Origin: an uncultured Bacteroidales bacterium
GTDB taxonomy: Bacteria; Bacteroidota; Bacteroidia; Bacteroidales; F082
Reading direction: 5' to 3'
DNA length: 64,000 nucleotides
NCBI GenBank assembly: GCA_946407975.1
Contig: CAMJQC010000002.1
Location: 19,263 to 83,262 of the forward strand
Positions 51,947-60,402 of this stretch are shown here, one piece after another (positions within the stretch are counted from its first letter, which is position 1; each line of letters starts with the position of its first letter). The position numbers were made by a program, and so were the translations under genes. The notes below the pieces were generated by a model. That model was not told the origin of the DNA, did not search any database, and saw only the letters and a program-made list of their open reading frames with translations.

Positions 51947-52555
51947 ATGTTAATCATTGGCATTGCAGGCGGTTCAGGCTCAGGCAAGACCACGGTGGTC
52001 AGAGAGCTGGTGAGTCAGCTGCCGGAGAATTCCGTATCCGTAATTTCACAGGACGCTTATTACTACGACAATGGCGACAAGACGCCAGAAGAGAAAAAGC
52101 AAATCAACTTCGACCATCCCGATGCCATCGAGTGGGATCTGCTCATCGACCATCTGGACCGTCTGAGAAGAGGAGAGACGATTCCTATGCCGATCTATAC
52201 CTATGTCACTTGCGCCCGTTCCGAAGAGGTCATCTACGTGCATCCCACCGAAGTCATTATCGTGGAAGGTATCATGGTGCTGACCAACGAAGAGTTGCGC
52301 AAGCGTTTGGATATCAAGGTGTTTGTAGATACAGACGGTGATGAACGCTTGATGCGTATCATCCGTCGCGATATCGCGGAACGCGGCCGTACCTGGGAGG
52401 ATGTGTTGCGTCACTACCAGACCTTTGTCAAGCCTATGCACCAGCAGTTCATAGAACCGACCAAACGCAGTGCCGACATCATTTTGCCGAGAGGTTCCAG
52501 CCCTGTCGTGATCGATATCTTGGTTTCCAGAATCAAGATGCACTTGGGCATTTGA
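51947..52555 (+). CDS. udk: Uridine kinase
   Basis: A 202-residue cytosolic kinase that phosphorylates uridine/cytidine in pyrimidine salvage. 'GIAGGSGSGKTTVV' is the P-loop (residues ~4-17); 'DAYYYD' and 'NFDHPDAIEWDLL' are the substrate-binding and catalytic Asp regions; 'IIVEGIMVL' and 'RRDIAERGRT' complete the family signature. Length is typical. The DUF5692-like gene follows 89 bases later. Confidence 0.96.
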   Translation: MLIIGIAGGSGSGKTTVVRELVSQLPENSVSVISQDAYYYDNGDKTPEEKKQINFDHPDAIEWDLLIDHLDRLRRGETIPMPIYTYVTCARSEEVIYVHPTEVIIVEGIMVLTNEELRKRLDIKVFVDTDGDERLMRIIRRDIAERGRTWEDVLRHYQTFVKPMHQQFIEPTKRSADIILPRGSSPVVIDILVSRIKMHLGI

Positions 52556-52644
52556 TTTATAGACAAAAGACTTTGGACAGTTTGGCTTCTCGTGAAAAAA
52601 TTCAAAAGGAAGTCAACAACATTAATACCTAAAAACTCAATCTT

Positions 52645-53736
52645 ATGTTTTTTCAAGTTTACGGCGCTAATGCTTTAGCACAATGGGGGATGCTGCTCGT
52701 CGTCCTCGCAGGTCTCATCCTTATGAACGAGTTTGCCCGTCGCACCAAAGCTGGCGGCATCATCACCTTCTTCGTGATTCCAGTCCTCCTGACCATCTAT
52801 TTCGTGGCAATTGCTATCGGAGCACGGTCGGGCGCTGCCTGGGCAGTCAACAACCAGACGCATCTCTATATGAATGGCTGGTTCCACTACGCCAAGCTGT
52901 ATGCGGCTCTCACAGGGTGTATCGGCTTTATGATGATCAAATACAAATGGGGCATCGGCGCCAAGCATTGGTTCAAGCCCTTCCCGTTTATCATCGTTGC
53001 CATTAACATTCTCATCGCCGTGGTTTCCGATTTTGAGAGTGCCGTGATGGGTTGGAATAAATGGTGGCTTTCCAGCGAGGGCGTGTGGCTCTATGGTGGC
53101 TGGCACAACGTGATGAATGGCGTCGCTGGTCTCCTGAACATTTTCTGTATGACCGCCTGGTGGAACGTCTACTCGTCAAAAGATAAAAAAGACATGATTT
53201 GGGCCGACATGACTTGGGTGTACATTGTCGTTTACGACATCTGGAACTTCGCCTACACCTACAACTGCTTGCCGACGCACAGCTGGTATTGCGGTATTGC
53301 TCTGCTGCTCGCCCCGACTATCGCTGCCTTGCTGTGGAACCGTGGCGGCTGGATCCAGAACCGTGCCAACACTTTAGCCATCTGGTGTATGTTCGCCCAA
53401 GTGTTCCCGCTATTCCAGGAAGTCTTTAAAGACGGCTTCTTCAAGTACAGTTGGGCTACGTTGCCGGTGCAGTATCCTAACGGTATCGAGACCATCAAGC
53501 AGATCTATGAAGTCGCTGGCGGAGCCGCTGCTCCTGTCGGTACCACTGTCGATACCGTTGCAGCCAACCCGACGGCCATGATTGTGATCAGCGCCTTGGC
53601 GCTCATCACCAACTGCATTGCCCTGTGTTACATCATCGCTCAGTCGAAGAAACGCCACATCAATCCCTACAAGGAAGACGTGTTTATCAATCAGAAGTAC
53701 TACAAGGACGCCATGGCTCGCGCCGATGTCGATTGA
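52645..53736 (+). CDS. DUF5692-like polytopic membrane protein
   Basis: A 363-residue protein with about eight to nine TM helices and unusually many tryptophans ('WNKWWLSSEGVWLYGGWHNV', 'WADMTWVYIVVYDIWNFAY'). It resembles the DUF5692 family, which has no assigned function; the name rests on recall of that pattern and is moderately certain. The Trp-rich, conserved helices suggest a channel or transporter, but this is a guess. A very strong palindromic terminator follows. Confidence 0.65.
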   Translation: MFFQVYGANALAQWGMLLVVLAGLILMNEFARRTKAGGIITFFVIPVLLTIYFVAIAIGARSGAAWAVNNQTHLYMNGWFHYAKLYAALTGCIGFMMIKYKWGIGAKHWFKPFPFIIVAINILIAVVSDFESAVMGWNKWWLSSEGVWLYGGWHNVMNGVAGLLNIFCMTAWWNVYSSKDKKDMIWADMTWVYIVVYDIWNFAYTYNCLPTHSWYCGIALLLAPTIAALLWNRGGWIQNRANTLAIWCMFAQVFPLFQEVFKDGFFKYSWATLPVQYPNGIETIKQIYEVAGGAAAPVGTTVDTVAANPTAMIVISALALITNCIALCYIIAQSKKRHINPYKEDVFINQKYYKDAMARADVD

Positions 53737-53756
53737 TAGAAGGATTCCTTTATTGT

Positions 53757-53792
53757 GAAAAAAACGCGCCAGAATTCTGGCGCGTTTTTTTG
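53757..53792. terminator. Strong rho-independent terminator (perfect palindrome)
   Basis: AAAAAACGCGCCAG / CTGGCGCGTTTTTT is a perfect inverted repeat around AATT, with A- and T-runs on both sides. Confidence 0.85.
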
Positions 53793-53840
53793 ATGTCATT
53801 TAAGAAAATAAGAAGGCGTTCGGAGATTATGATTTCTTTT

Positions 53841-53848
53841 TACTTTTG
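53841..53848 (+). promoter_or_regulatory. -7 promoter element (TACTTTTG) for the GH92 gene
   Basis: A perfect TAnnTTTG element 26 bases before the ATG at 53875. Confidence 0.7.
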
Positions 53849-53874
53849 TGACGAAAATGTAATAGTAATAAACG

Positions 53875-56100
53875 ATGAAACATGAACTGATCTTAGTCGC
53901 TTTATTAATGCTATCTGGGCTGGTGAACGCTCAATCGGAAGACCACACCCGCTATGTCAATCCCTTTATCGGAACGCAAACCGACGAGACAGGTGCCCTC
54001 AGCGGCAGCACTTTCCCTGGTGCCACGATGCCGCAAGGCATGGTGCAATTGAGTCCCGAGACAGAGTTGATGGTCACTTGGGATCCTTGCTCGGGCTATG
54101 ACTACAACAAGGACATCATTTACGGCTTCACCCACACCCACCTTAGCGGAACGGGCTGCACCGACCTCATCGATGTGAGCCTCATGCCTTTGAACAGAAC
54201 AGTGACGCCCGAACAACTCGCCGCCGCCGACTTCGGCCAGCATTATAGCCACGACAAAGAATCGGCGCGACCAGGGTATTATCAGGTGTTGTTGCAAGAA
54301 AGCGGCGTGAATGTGGAACTCTCCGCTACCACGCGCACAGGCATCCATCGCTATACGTTCCCAAAGGGCCAGCCGCAGACCATTGTCCTCGATCTTGATA
54401 GAATGACTTATCGCGGCGATGCCTATTATTCAGGTCGCCGTTATTATGATATCATCCAGGCCCAAATTCGTCTCGTCGATGACCACACTATCGAAGGCTA
54501 TCGCGTCGTTTGCGGATGGGCTAAACTGCGTAAAGTGTATTTCCGCGCCGAGTTTTCCAAACCTTTCAGCCAGCACTTGCTGATGAACGGCAACCTTAAT
54601 GTCGGCAATAGCGATGTGGTGAACGGTCGCACCCTCCGTGCCGCCTTGAACTTTGACTCCAAAGACGGCAACGAATTGATGGTCAAAGTTGCTATTTCGC
54701 CTGTGGATAGCGAGGGCGCAAAGAAAAACATGCTGGCGGAAGCCCAAAGTTGGAACTTCAACGAATATGTTCAAGCAGCCCACGACGTTTGGCAGCGCGA
54801 GTTGAGCCGCATCGACATCGAAGGCACCGACGAACAAAAAACCATCTTCTACACGGGTCTATACCACGTGCTGATGCAACCCAATACGATGAGCGATGTC
54901 GATGGCCGCTATATGGACACCAACTTCGAGATCAAACAAATGCCGAAGGGGCAGGTTTATCACAGCACCTTCAGCCTTTGGGACACCTTCCGCGCCGCGC
55001 ATCCGCTTTACACGCTCATCGCTCCCGACATCGCCGCGCAGTTTGTGAGAGATATGGTTTTGCACCATCAGACCTATGGCTACCTGCCCATCTGGGACCT
55101 TTGGGGACAGGACAACTACTGCATGATCGGCAACCACGCCATCCCTGTGCTCGCAGATGCCATCCTGGCCGAGCTGCCTGGCATCGATGTGGAGGAGGCT
55201 TACCAGGCTATGGTTGAAAGCAGTACCCGCAGCCATTTCAATTCGCCTTTTGAGGTGTGGGAAAAGTATGGCTATATGCCTCAGACCCTGCAGGACGAGA
55301 GCGTCAGCATCACCATGGAACAGAGTTTCGATGATGCCTGTGTAGCTGCTGTGGCCAAGAAACTCGGACACATGGAAGACTACGTGCGTTTCTATCGTCG
55401 CAGCATGTTCTACAAAAACCTCTTCGATCCTGAAACGGGCTTCTTCCGCCCCAAAGACGAAAACGGCAACTGGCTTGACAGCTTTGACCCACTATCATAC
55501 GAGCAGCCTTGTTTCGTCGAAGGCAACGCATGGCAATACATGTGGTTTGTGCCGCAAGACCCAGAGGGTCTGATACAGCTTCTGGGTGGCAAGAAAGGCT
55601 TTCTGAAGAAACTTGATGAGAACTTCAGCCTTACCGCCACCAGTGGCGAGGTGAACGGCAACGCCAGCGGTTTCATCGGACAGTATGCCCATGGCAACGA
55701 GCCGAGCCATCACACCGTGTATCTCTACAATTTTGCGGGTAAGCCCGAGCGCACACAAGAACTGGTGGAGCAGGTGCGCAGCGAGTTCTATCGGGCTACG
55801 CCATGCGGCTATGCTGGCAACGACGACTGCGGACAGATGTCGGCATGGTATATCTTCTCCGCCTTGGGATTCTATCCTTTCCATGCTGGCTCAGCAGAAT
55901 ACGTTATTGGCACGCCCTTGTTCACCAAGGCCACGTTGCATCTCGACGGCGGTAAAGACTTTGTCATCACTGCTCCCAATAAAACGCCGGAACGCATCCA
56001 TGTGAAGAGCGTAAAGCTAAATGGAAAGCCGATAAAGGACTTCAAGCTGAGCCATCAGCAGATTGTGGCGGGTGGCACCTTGGAGTTTAGAATGAAGTAA
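53875..56100 (+). CDS. GH92 family exo-alpha-mannosidase
   Basis: A 741-residue exported glycosidase. The signal peptide ends in 'LVNAQ' (~residue 19), with no lipobox Cys. 'YVNPFIGTQ', 'GATMPQGMVQLSPET' and 'YGFTHTHLSGTGC' open the N-terminal beta-sandwich domain; the (alpha/alpha)6 domain has 'GYLPIWDLWGQDNYCMIGNH' and the catalytic/Ca-binding 'GNDDCGQMSAWYIFSALGFYPF'. GH92 enzymes are calcium-dependent exo-alpha-mannosidases (1,2, 1,3, 1,4 or 1,6 linkages, often of N-glycans). The gene stands alone, without SusC/SusD. GGAGAC/GTCTCC (56105-56120) downstream is a short palindrome without a T-tract. Confidence 0.95.
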   Translation: MKHELILVALLMLSGLVNAQSEDHTRYVNPFIGTQTDETGALSGSTFPGATMPQGMVQLSPETELMVTWDPCSGYDYNKDIIYGFTHTHLSGTGCTDLIDVSLMPLNRTVTPEQLAAADFGQHYSHDKESARPGYYQVLLQESGVNVELSATTRTGIHRYTFPKGQPQTIVLDLDRMTYRGDAYYSGRRYYDIIQAQIRLVDDHTIEGYRVVCGWAKLRKVYFRAEFSKPFSQHLLMNGNLNVGNSDVVNGRTLRAALNFDSKDGNELMVKVAISPVDSEGAKKNMLAEAQSWNFNEYVQAAHDVWQRELSRIDIEGTDEQKTIFYTGLYHVLMQPNTMSDVDGRYMDTNFEIKQMPKGQVYHSTFSLWDTFRAAHPLYTLIAPDIAAQFVRDMVLHHQTYGYLPIWDLWGQDNYCMIGNHAIPVLADAILAELPGIDVEEAYQAMVESSTRSHFNSPFEVWEKYGYMPQTLQDESVSITMEQSFDDACVAAVAKKLGHMEDYVRFYRRSMFYKNLFDPETGFFRPKDENGNWLDSFDPLSYEQPCFVEGNAWQYMWFVPQDPEGLIQLLGGKKGFLKKLDENFSLTATSGEVNGNASGFIGQYAHGNEPSHHTVYLYNFAGKPERTQELVEQVRSEFYRATPCGYAGNDDCGQMSAWYIFSALGFYPFHAGSAEYVIGTPLFTKATLHLDGGKDFVITAPNKTPERIHVKSVKLNGKPIKDFKLSHQQIVAGGTLEFRMK

Positions 56101-56129
56101 CAAGGGGAGACTGCAGTCTCCGTCCCACC

Positions 56130-58886
56130 TCATTCATTGTTGATAACATGTATGTCGCATTGCGGGAACGGGATGGAGATGCCGTTCTCGTTGAGGGCGT
56201 TGTAAATCACTTCCTTGGCTTTGTCGATATAGGCAATGCGCTCTGGGACGAGCACGTACTGTTTCACGGCAATGTCCACGGAGCTTTCGCTCAAATCACC
56301 TACCCTCACGTAAATGCCGTATTTCGGATCGACAATCTCGCGTCCGACAGCGTCTTTGGTGCGCAACACTTGCATGGCATCCTCGATAATCTCCCTCACA
56401 TGCTGCACGTCGGTGCCGTATGATACGCCGACGAGGATTTTGAGGAACTCGTAAGAGCTGTTTTTGGTGAGGTTGATGAAGTTCTTGGCGAACAAGGTGG
56501 CGTTGAGGAACGATACCGTCGTGTTTTCGATGGTCTGCACCTGGGTGGTCTGGTAGTTGATGTGTGTGACTTTGCCACGGATACCGTCGCATTCAATCCA
56601 ATCGCCCACTTTTAGTCGTCCCGACATCAGCTGGATACCGTAAATGAAGTTGTTGATGATGTCCTTGAGGGCGAGACCGACACCAGCGGAGAAACCTCCT
56701 GCAATGAGGCTCAGCGAGCCAGTGGGTATATGTAAAATGATGAAGGTGACGATAATATAGATGAGCCATATAACCGCATTGATGATGCTGTTTCCAAGAG
56801 AGAGATTGACTTCATCTTTGAGGATTTTGGTGCGATTGGTCTTCTTAAGGAAACGGTCATAGCGTGCCTGCTGCCAAATGGAGTGAGCCGCACGGTTGAT
56901 GTAGCGGAAGATAAAGAACAGGTCGATGAGCAAGATGATGGAGTAGAGCGAGATCCTGAACGTATTGTTGCCATCGCTGTTGGTGAGATGGATGAAAGGT
57001 TTGTAGAAGATGCTCTCGTACAAATCAGTGAAGTCAAACACGTTCATCGCCAGTTGGAGGCAGAACGGAATGGAGGTCAGAATGAGGATGGGGAGAACGA
57101 CTTCCTTGACCAGGTCATAGAACCAGGACACCTTGAAGAGATAGGCCTTTTTATCTTGTCCTGTCACCTTGGTGATGCTCTCGAGGTACTTGCTGATTCG
57201 GGGATTCATCCTCTTTTCCTTATAGAGGGAGATCAGATGTATGATAGTGCTCATGGTAAGGATGGCGGCCAGTTGGAAGAACCACCATACCAATATGAGC
57301 AAGGCGGCAAAGATATATCCCGCAATGGACACGACCATGGCCACGCCGATCACTGCCAAAGAGATCCATCCGAAGATGCGGTCGCTTTGGTCGGCCTTCT
57401 TAATCCGGGTGAGGCAGGTGATGAGCTGCCACACGAAAAAGATGATCAGCAGCGGGGGGAAGATGACGTTCATCAGTGAGTTGGGCATGAAGATGAGACG
57501 GCATCCGATTACGGCTACGGCGGTGAAGATGGTGGGACGGTAGAGCTTGGCGCCGTTCTTGAGCTGGTCGGGACTCAGACGGATGAGCAAGGCGGCGATG
57601 ATGGCGGCAAGAAGCCATACGAACGTGTTGGAGAGGCTGATGGCCTTTGACATGATCGCAAAGCTGCTACGACTCAAGAACGCGTTGAATATGATAAATA
57701 ACAAGATGCCGAGGAGCAACGCGATGTATCGTCGCTGAGGTTTGGCGATGGCTTGCTTGACGGGTTTGATCCACAGGAAGAAGGGCAGGAGCACGAAGTA
57801 GGCGATGAGCCACCATAACAATAATAGAGCCACCAATACCAAGAGAAGGACAAACTGTGAAAAGTACTGGTCTTTGCCAGAAGAATCGTATTTTTCATGC
57901 TCCACTTCCTCGGATGTTGCAAGCGTGTCGGCTACCGTGGCCATGTTTGTCGTGGTGTCACCGAGGAGGACTTCACTCACAACCGAATCGAGGCTCGGTA
58001 ACGAGTCGATGCTGAGACTGTCTAAAGTGGCTTTTCCATGGGTGAACAGATTATATAGGTTGTATTTCTCGACGACATCCTCCTTGGCTTGTTTCCAGTA
58101 GAAGGAATGGTTGCCCAGGACGACAGGCCAGGGAGTCTGCCCTTCGACAAAGATGCGGTTTTGCAACAGTTTGTAGTAATTGCTGGCGTAATCGTACGAT
58201 TCCTTCAGCCGCATGTAGGTCTCTCCGTAATGGATGCTGTCGGCCACCAGGATAGACTTGCTCTCGAAATACATTTGAAGCAGCTGCTTGGCGTAAAAGA
58301 TGCAGGAGTCACGGTCTTGTTGCCCCGTCTCGTTGAGCAAGAAAGGCGTGACAATGGTGTCGGAAAGCATGGCGGCTTCGACGGCAAGCTCAAGTTGTGA
58401 GGTGCTTAATTCGTGGTGTTGTTCGATCGAATCGTTGTGATAAAGCAGGCTGTCGGCTAAGCCGTAGATGCTGTCCAGCTCGGGAGGGAGCCGTCTCAGG
58501 GTTTCCAAAAGACGGGCATAACGGTCGATCTCGATGTCAAGGTTCCCGACGATGCGCTCGTAAGGCATCCTGTCTTTTTCGAAATTGTTGAACTCGTCGG
58601 TCACTTTTTCAAGGGCATAGCAGATGTCGAAAGTAAACTCCTGTTTCTGCGAATAAAGCATCAGCGAGAGCTCGTTGCAATGTTTCATGATATCGACCAT
58701 CTGCTGGTGCTGGCTCTCATAGTTGGCGGCGAGACGGTCTTTGGTCTTGGCCATCTGTTCGTAATCGCGTTTCAAGCTTTTCCTTAAGTCATGGAGGGTT
58801 TTGCTGAGGTTTTCACCATTGATGGCGGCAAAAACCGGGAAAGCCAGAAGCAGGATGAGTATCAGGGGAAGTCGTTTCTTTATCAT
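56130..58886 (-). CDS. Large mechanosensitive ion channel (MscS family)
   Basis: The predicted protein has 918 residues. A signal peptide ends near 'PVFAA', followed by a long helical periplasmic region (~25-330), then about ten TM helices. The pore and MscS beta domain are near the C-terminus: 'AGGFSAGVGLALKDIINNF' (Gly/Ala-rich pore helix), 'GRLKVGDWIECDGIRGKV' and 'TIENTTVSFLNATLFAKNFIN'. It resembles MscK/MscM-type large channels that release solutes at osmotic downshock. The start at 58886 is used because the upstream ATG lies inside the promoter element. Confidence 0.93.
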   Translation of the reverse strand: MIKKRLPLILILLLAFPVFAAINGENLSKTLHDLRKSLKRDYEQMAKTKDRLAANYESQHQQMVDIMKHCNELSLMLYSQKQEFTFDICYALEKVTDEFNNFEKDRMPYERIVGNLDIEIDRYARLLETLRRLPPELDSIYGLADSLLYHNDSIEQHHELSTSQLELAVEAAMLSDTIVTPFLLNETGQQDRDSCIFYAKQLLQMYFESKSILVADSIHYGETYMRLKESYDYASNYYKLLQNRIFVEGQTPWPVVLGNHSFYWKQAKEDVVEKYNLYNLFTHGKATLDSLSIDSLPSLDSVVSEVLLGDTTTNMATVADTLATSEEVEHEKYDSSGKDQYFSQFVLLLVLVALLLLWWLIAYFVLLPFFLWIKPVKQAIAKPQRRYIALLLGILLFIIFNAFLSRSSFAIMSKAISLSNTFVWLLAAIIAALLIRLSPDQLKNGAKLYRPTIFTAVAVIGCRLIFMPNSLMNVIFPPLLIIFFVWQLITCLTRIKKADQSDRIFGWISLAVIGVAMVVSIAGYIFAALLILVWWFFQLAAILTMSTIIHLISLYKEKRMNPRISKYLESITKVTGQDKKAYLFKVSWFYDLVKEVVLPILILTSIPFCLQLAMNVFDFTDLYESIFYKPFIHLTNSDGNNTFRISLYSIILLIDLFFIFRYINRAAHSIWQQARYDRFLKKTNRTKILKDEVNLSLGNSIINAVIWLIYIIVTFIILHIPTGSLSLIAGGFSAGVGLALKDIINNFIYGIQLMSGRLKVGDWIECDGIRGKVTHINYQTTQVQTIENTTVSFLNATLFAKNFINLTKNSSYEFLKILVGVSYGTDVQHVREIIEDAMQVLRTKDAVGREIVDPKYGIYVRVGDLSESSVDIAVKQYVLVPERIAYIDKAKEVIYNALNENGISIPFPQCDIHVINNE

Positions 58887-58904
58887 AAAGGCATTGTTTG
58901 GACG

Positions 58905-58912
58905 CAAAAATA
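58905..58912 (-). promoter_or_regulatory. -7 promoter element (TATTTTTG) for the MscS gene
   Basis: The top strand reads caaaaata, 18 bases before the start at 58886. Confidence 0.65.
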
Positions 58913-59039
58913 AGAAAAAATAGGATGATGCAATGAAATAGAGCGCTTTCGCAATCTTGCACCTGAGTCGCCCTCTGCCGCACCTCTTTCGTCAGCAGTA
59001 AGAAAAAACATTCCTTTTCTCGAATCATTGTGTTTTTTA

Positions 59040-59047
59040 TATCTTTG
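59040..59047 (+). promoter_or_regulatory. -7 promoter element (TATCTTTG) for the 59141 gene
   Basis: A perfect TAnnTTTG element 93 bases before the ATG at 59141; this leader is longer than most in the window. Confidence 0.6.
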
Positions 59048-59140
59048 TAGCCGTTAACATCAACTGGCACCTTTTCAACAGCGATGAAACGAGGGTGCAT
59101 AGGATTTTGATGGAATGATTTACAACAATCACTACGTTTT

Positions 59141-59998
59141 ATGGATGATATCGATGTTCCCACAGCAGAGAAAATTAAAGGTGGCCATAAGTTTTGGGGA
59201 AGCTTGTTTCGCACTATCTTAGGCATTACCATTTCCATTATTCTCACTTTCGGCAGCAATGCTTTAATACAGCAAAGACGTAAGGCCCGCGACGGCAAGA
59301 TGACCACCATGATGGTGTTGAGCAATATTGAGAGTTTTGCCAAAACCCTTGAGATACGCTCCGACCGCATGGCCCCTAACGATAGCATCGCGGCCTGGCT
59401 CCTCTGCATGTCATACGAAGACCTTGCGCTGTTGCCTGAAACGGAGCTCGATAAGTTAATTGATAAAGCCTTTTCTGTTGCCACGCTCAACCACGACCAC
59501 ACAGCTGAAAATGTCTTTTCCAACAACATCGAGACTTGGAAGAATGTCGACAACGTCCGTTTCATCGACCAAGTGGGGGCCTGCTTCTCGGCCATGAACG
59601 GCGTCGAAGAGCAGTTCAACCAATGGGTGAAGGAGGTACCCGAAGCTATTAACGAAATCCGTATCAACCCCGACCAATACGAGGGTGGTACCAATCCTAT
59701 GAAGATGATGCATTCCGATCATGTGCGCACCCTTATGGCAGGCATACACAGTCGCCGTTGCTGGCTCCGTTACGCTGCCGCCAGCCTACGTTTCTTCAAC
59801 TTGCAAAACATGTCCTTCGTCGGCATTACCGAGCAGGAGGTGATAGATTTCACCAATGCCCGCAAAGAAGAAACAGAAACCGTGGGCACGCCTCCCGAGG
59901 CCAACATGTTCTACACTGGGGCCTACACCCTCGACAGCCTCACCACTCTTACCCACCTCACCGAAAGAATCGAGGAACTGAAAGCCGAAAAGAAATAA
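59141..59998 (+). CDS. Membrane-anchored hypothetical protein
   Basis: A 285-residue protein with one N-terminal TM helix (~residues 22-42, 'ILGITISIILTFGSNAL') and a mainly alpha-helical soluble domain behind it. The positive 'QQRRKARDGK' after the helix and lack of a signal-cleavage site suggest an anchor with the domain on the cytoplasmic side, though this is not certain. I recognise no family. It is monocistronic between the divergent MscS gene and the convergent tRNA-Gln gene. Confidence 0.65.
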   Translation: MDDIDVPTAEKIKGGHKFWGSLFRTILGITISIILTFGSNALIQQRRKARDGKMTTMMVLSNIESFAKTLEIRSDRMAPNDSIAAWLLCMSYEDLALLPETELDKLIDKAFSVATLNHDHTAENVFSNNIETWKNVDNVRFIDQVGACFSAMNGVEEQFNQWVKEVPEAINEIRINPDQYEGGTNPMKMMHSDHVRTLMAGIHSRRCWLRYAAASLRFFNLQNMSFVGITEQEVIDFTNARKEETETVGTPPEANMFYTGAYTLDSLTTLTHLTERIEELKAEKK

Positions 59999-60080
59999 AA
60001 AAACCGGGACAAATCACTTGCTGAAACGACAGATCTCATTGTACGCGAGTTTCTGTAGCAAATCGTTTCTGTGATATAAA

Positions 60081-60118
60081 AAAAGAAAACCGCCGTAATA
60101 ATTACAGCGGTTGTTTTT
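60081..60118 (-). terminator. Rho-independent terminator after tRNA-Gln
   Basis: AACCGC (60088-60093) and GTAAT (60095-60099) pair with ATTAC (60101-60105) and GCGGTT (60107-60112); A-run on the top strand gives the minus-strand T-tract. Confidence 0.75.
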
Positions 60119-60119
60119 G

Positions 60120-60192
60120 TTGCCCAACCAGGGTTCGAACCTGGACTTTACTGATCCAGAGTCAGTCGTGTTGCCAATTACACCATTGGGCA
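60120..60192 (-). tRNA. tRNA-Gln (anticodon CTG)
   Basis: The minus strand folds with acceptor TGCCCAA/TTGGGCA (T1-A72, typical of tRNA-Gln), D-arm GTGT/ACAC, anticodon stem ACTGA/TCAGT with loop CTCTGGA (anticodon CTG), and T-arm with TTCGAAC. Discriminator A; no encoded CCA. It reads CAG codons. Confidence 0.92.
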
Positions 60193-60205
60193 CTGAATTC
60201 GTTCG

Positions 60206-60213
60206 CAAAAATA
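60206..60213 (-). promoter_or_regulatory. -7 promoter element (TATTTTTG) for tRNA-Gln
   Basis: The top strand reads caaaaata, 13 bases upstream of the tRNA 5' end. Confidence 0.65.
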
Positions 60214-60332
60214 CTGCTTTTTCGTGACCTGCAAGAAAAAAAAGTAATTTTTTTTGTTTGATAATTTTTTTCATTTTTTAAACTATTAACAATCAGTTAG
60301 ATGTAAAAATGTAACGATTTATTTTTCATAAA

Positions 60333-60348
60333 AACTAAAAAATTAGTT
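60333..60348. promoter_or_regulatory. Perfect dyad AACTAA-AAAA-TTAGTT, candidate repressor operator
   Basis: A 6+4+6 base perfect inverted repeat that ends ~19 bases before the -7 element at 60368 and so covers the -33 region (TTG at 60347-60349). A related imperfect pair AACT...AGTT lies at 60281-60298, and two direct TGTA copies (60302-60305, 60310-60313) lie between. Because the operon encodes a BlaI-type repressor, this is a plausible autoregulatory operator; the known BlaI half-site TACA/TGTA differs from the dyad. Confidence 0.45.
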
Positions 60349-60367
60349 GTTGAATTAAAATAAATCA

Positions 60368-60375
60368 TATATTTG
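60368..60375 (+). promoter_or_regulatory. -7 promoter element (TATATTTG) for the LRR-BlaI-BlaR1 operon
   Basis: A perfect TAnnTTTG element 27 bases before the ATG at 60403, in a very AT-rich region (60230-60365). Confidence 0.7.
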
Positions 60376-60402
60376 CATCGTTAAAAGTGTAAAAGAAGCG
60401 CC

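Noticed and set aside
56105..56120. GGAGAC/GTCTCC palindrome after the GH92 gene considered as a terminator
   Set aside because: It lacks a T-tract and has only a 4-base loop in a short stem, so I do not list it as a separate terminator.
60120..60192. tRNA genes examined as integration sites for a mobile element
   Set aside because: None of the four tRNAs has a nearby integrase gene or a repeated 3' tRNA fragment.
60230..60365. AT-rich tract considered as a replication origin or attachment site
   Set aside because: No DnaA-box cluster, integrase gene or direct repeats are seen; it is better explained as a promoter/operator region.
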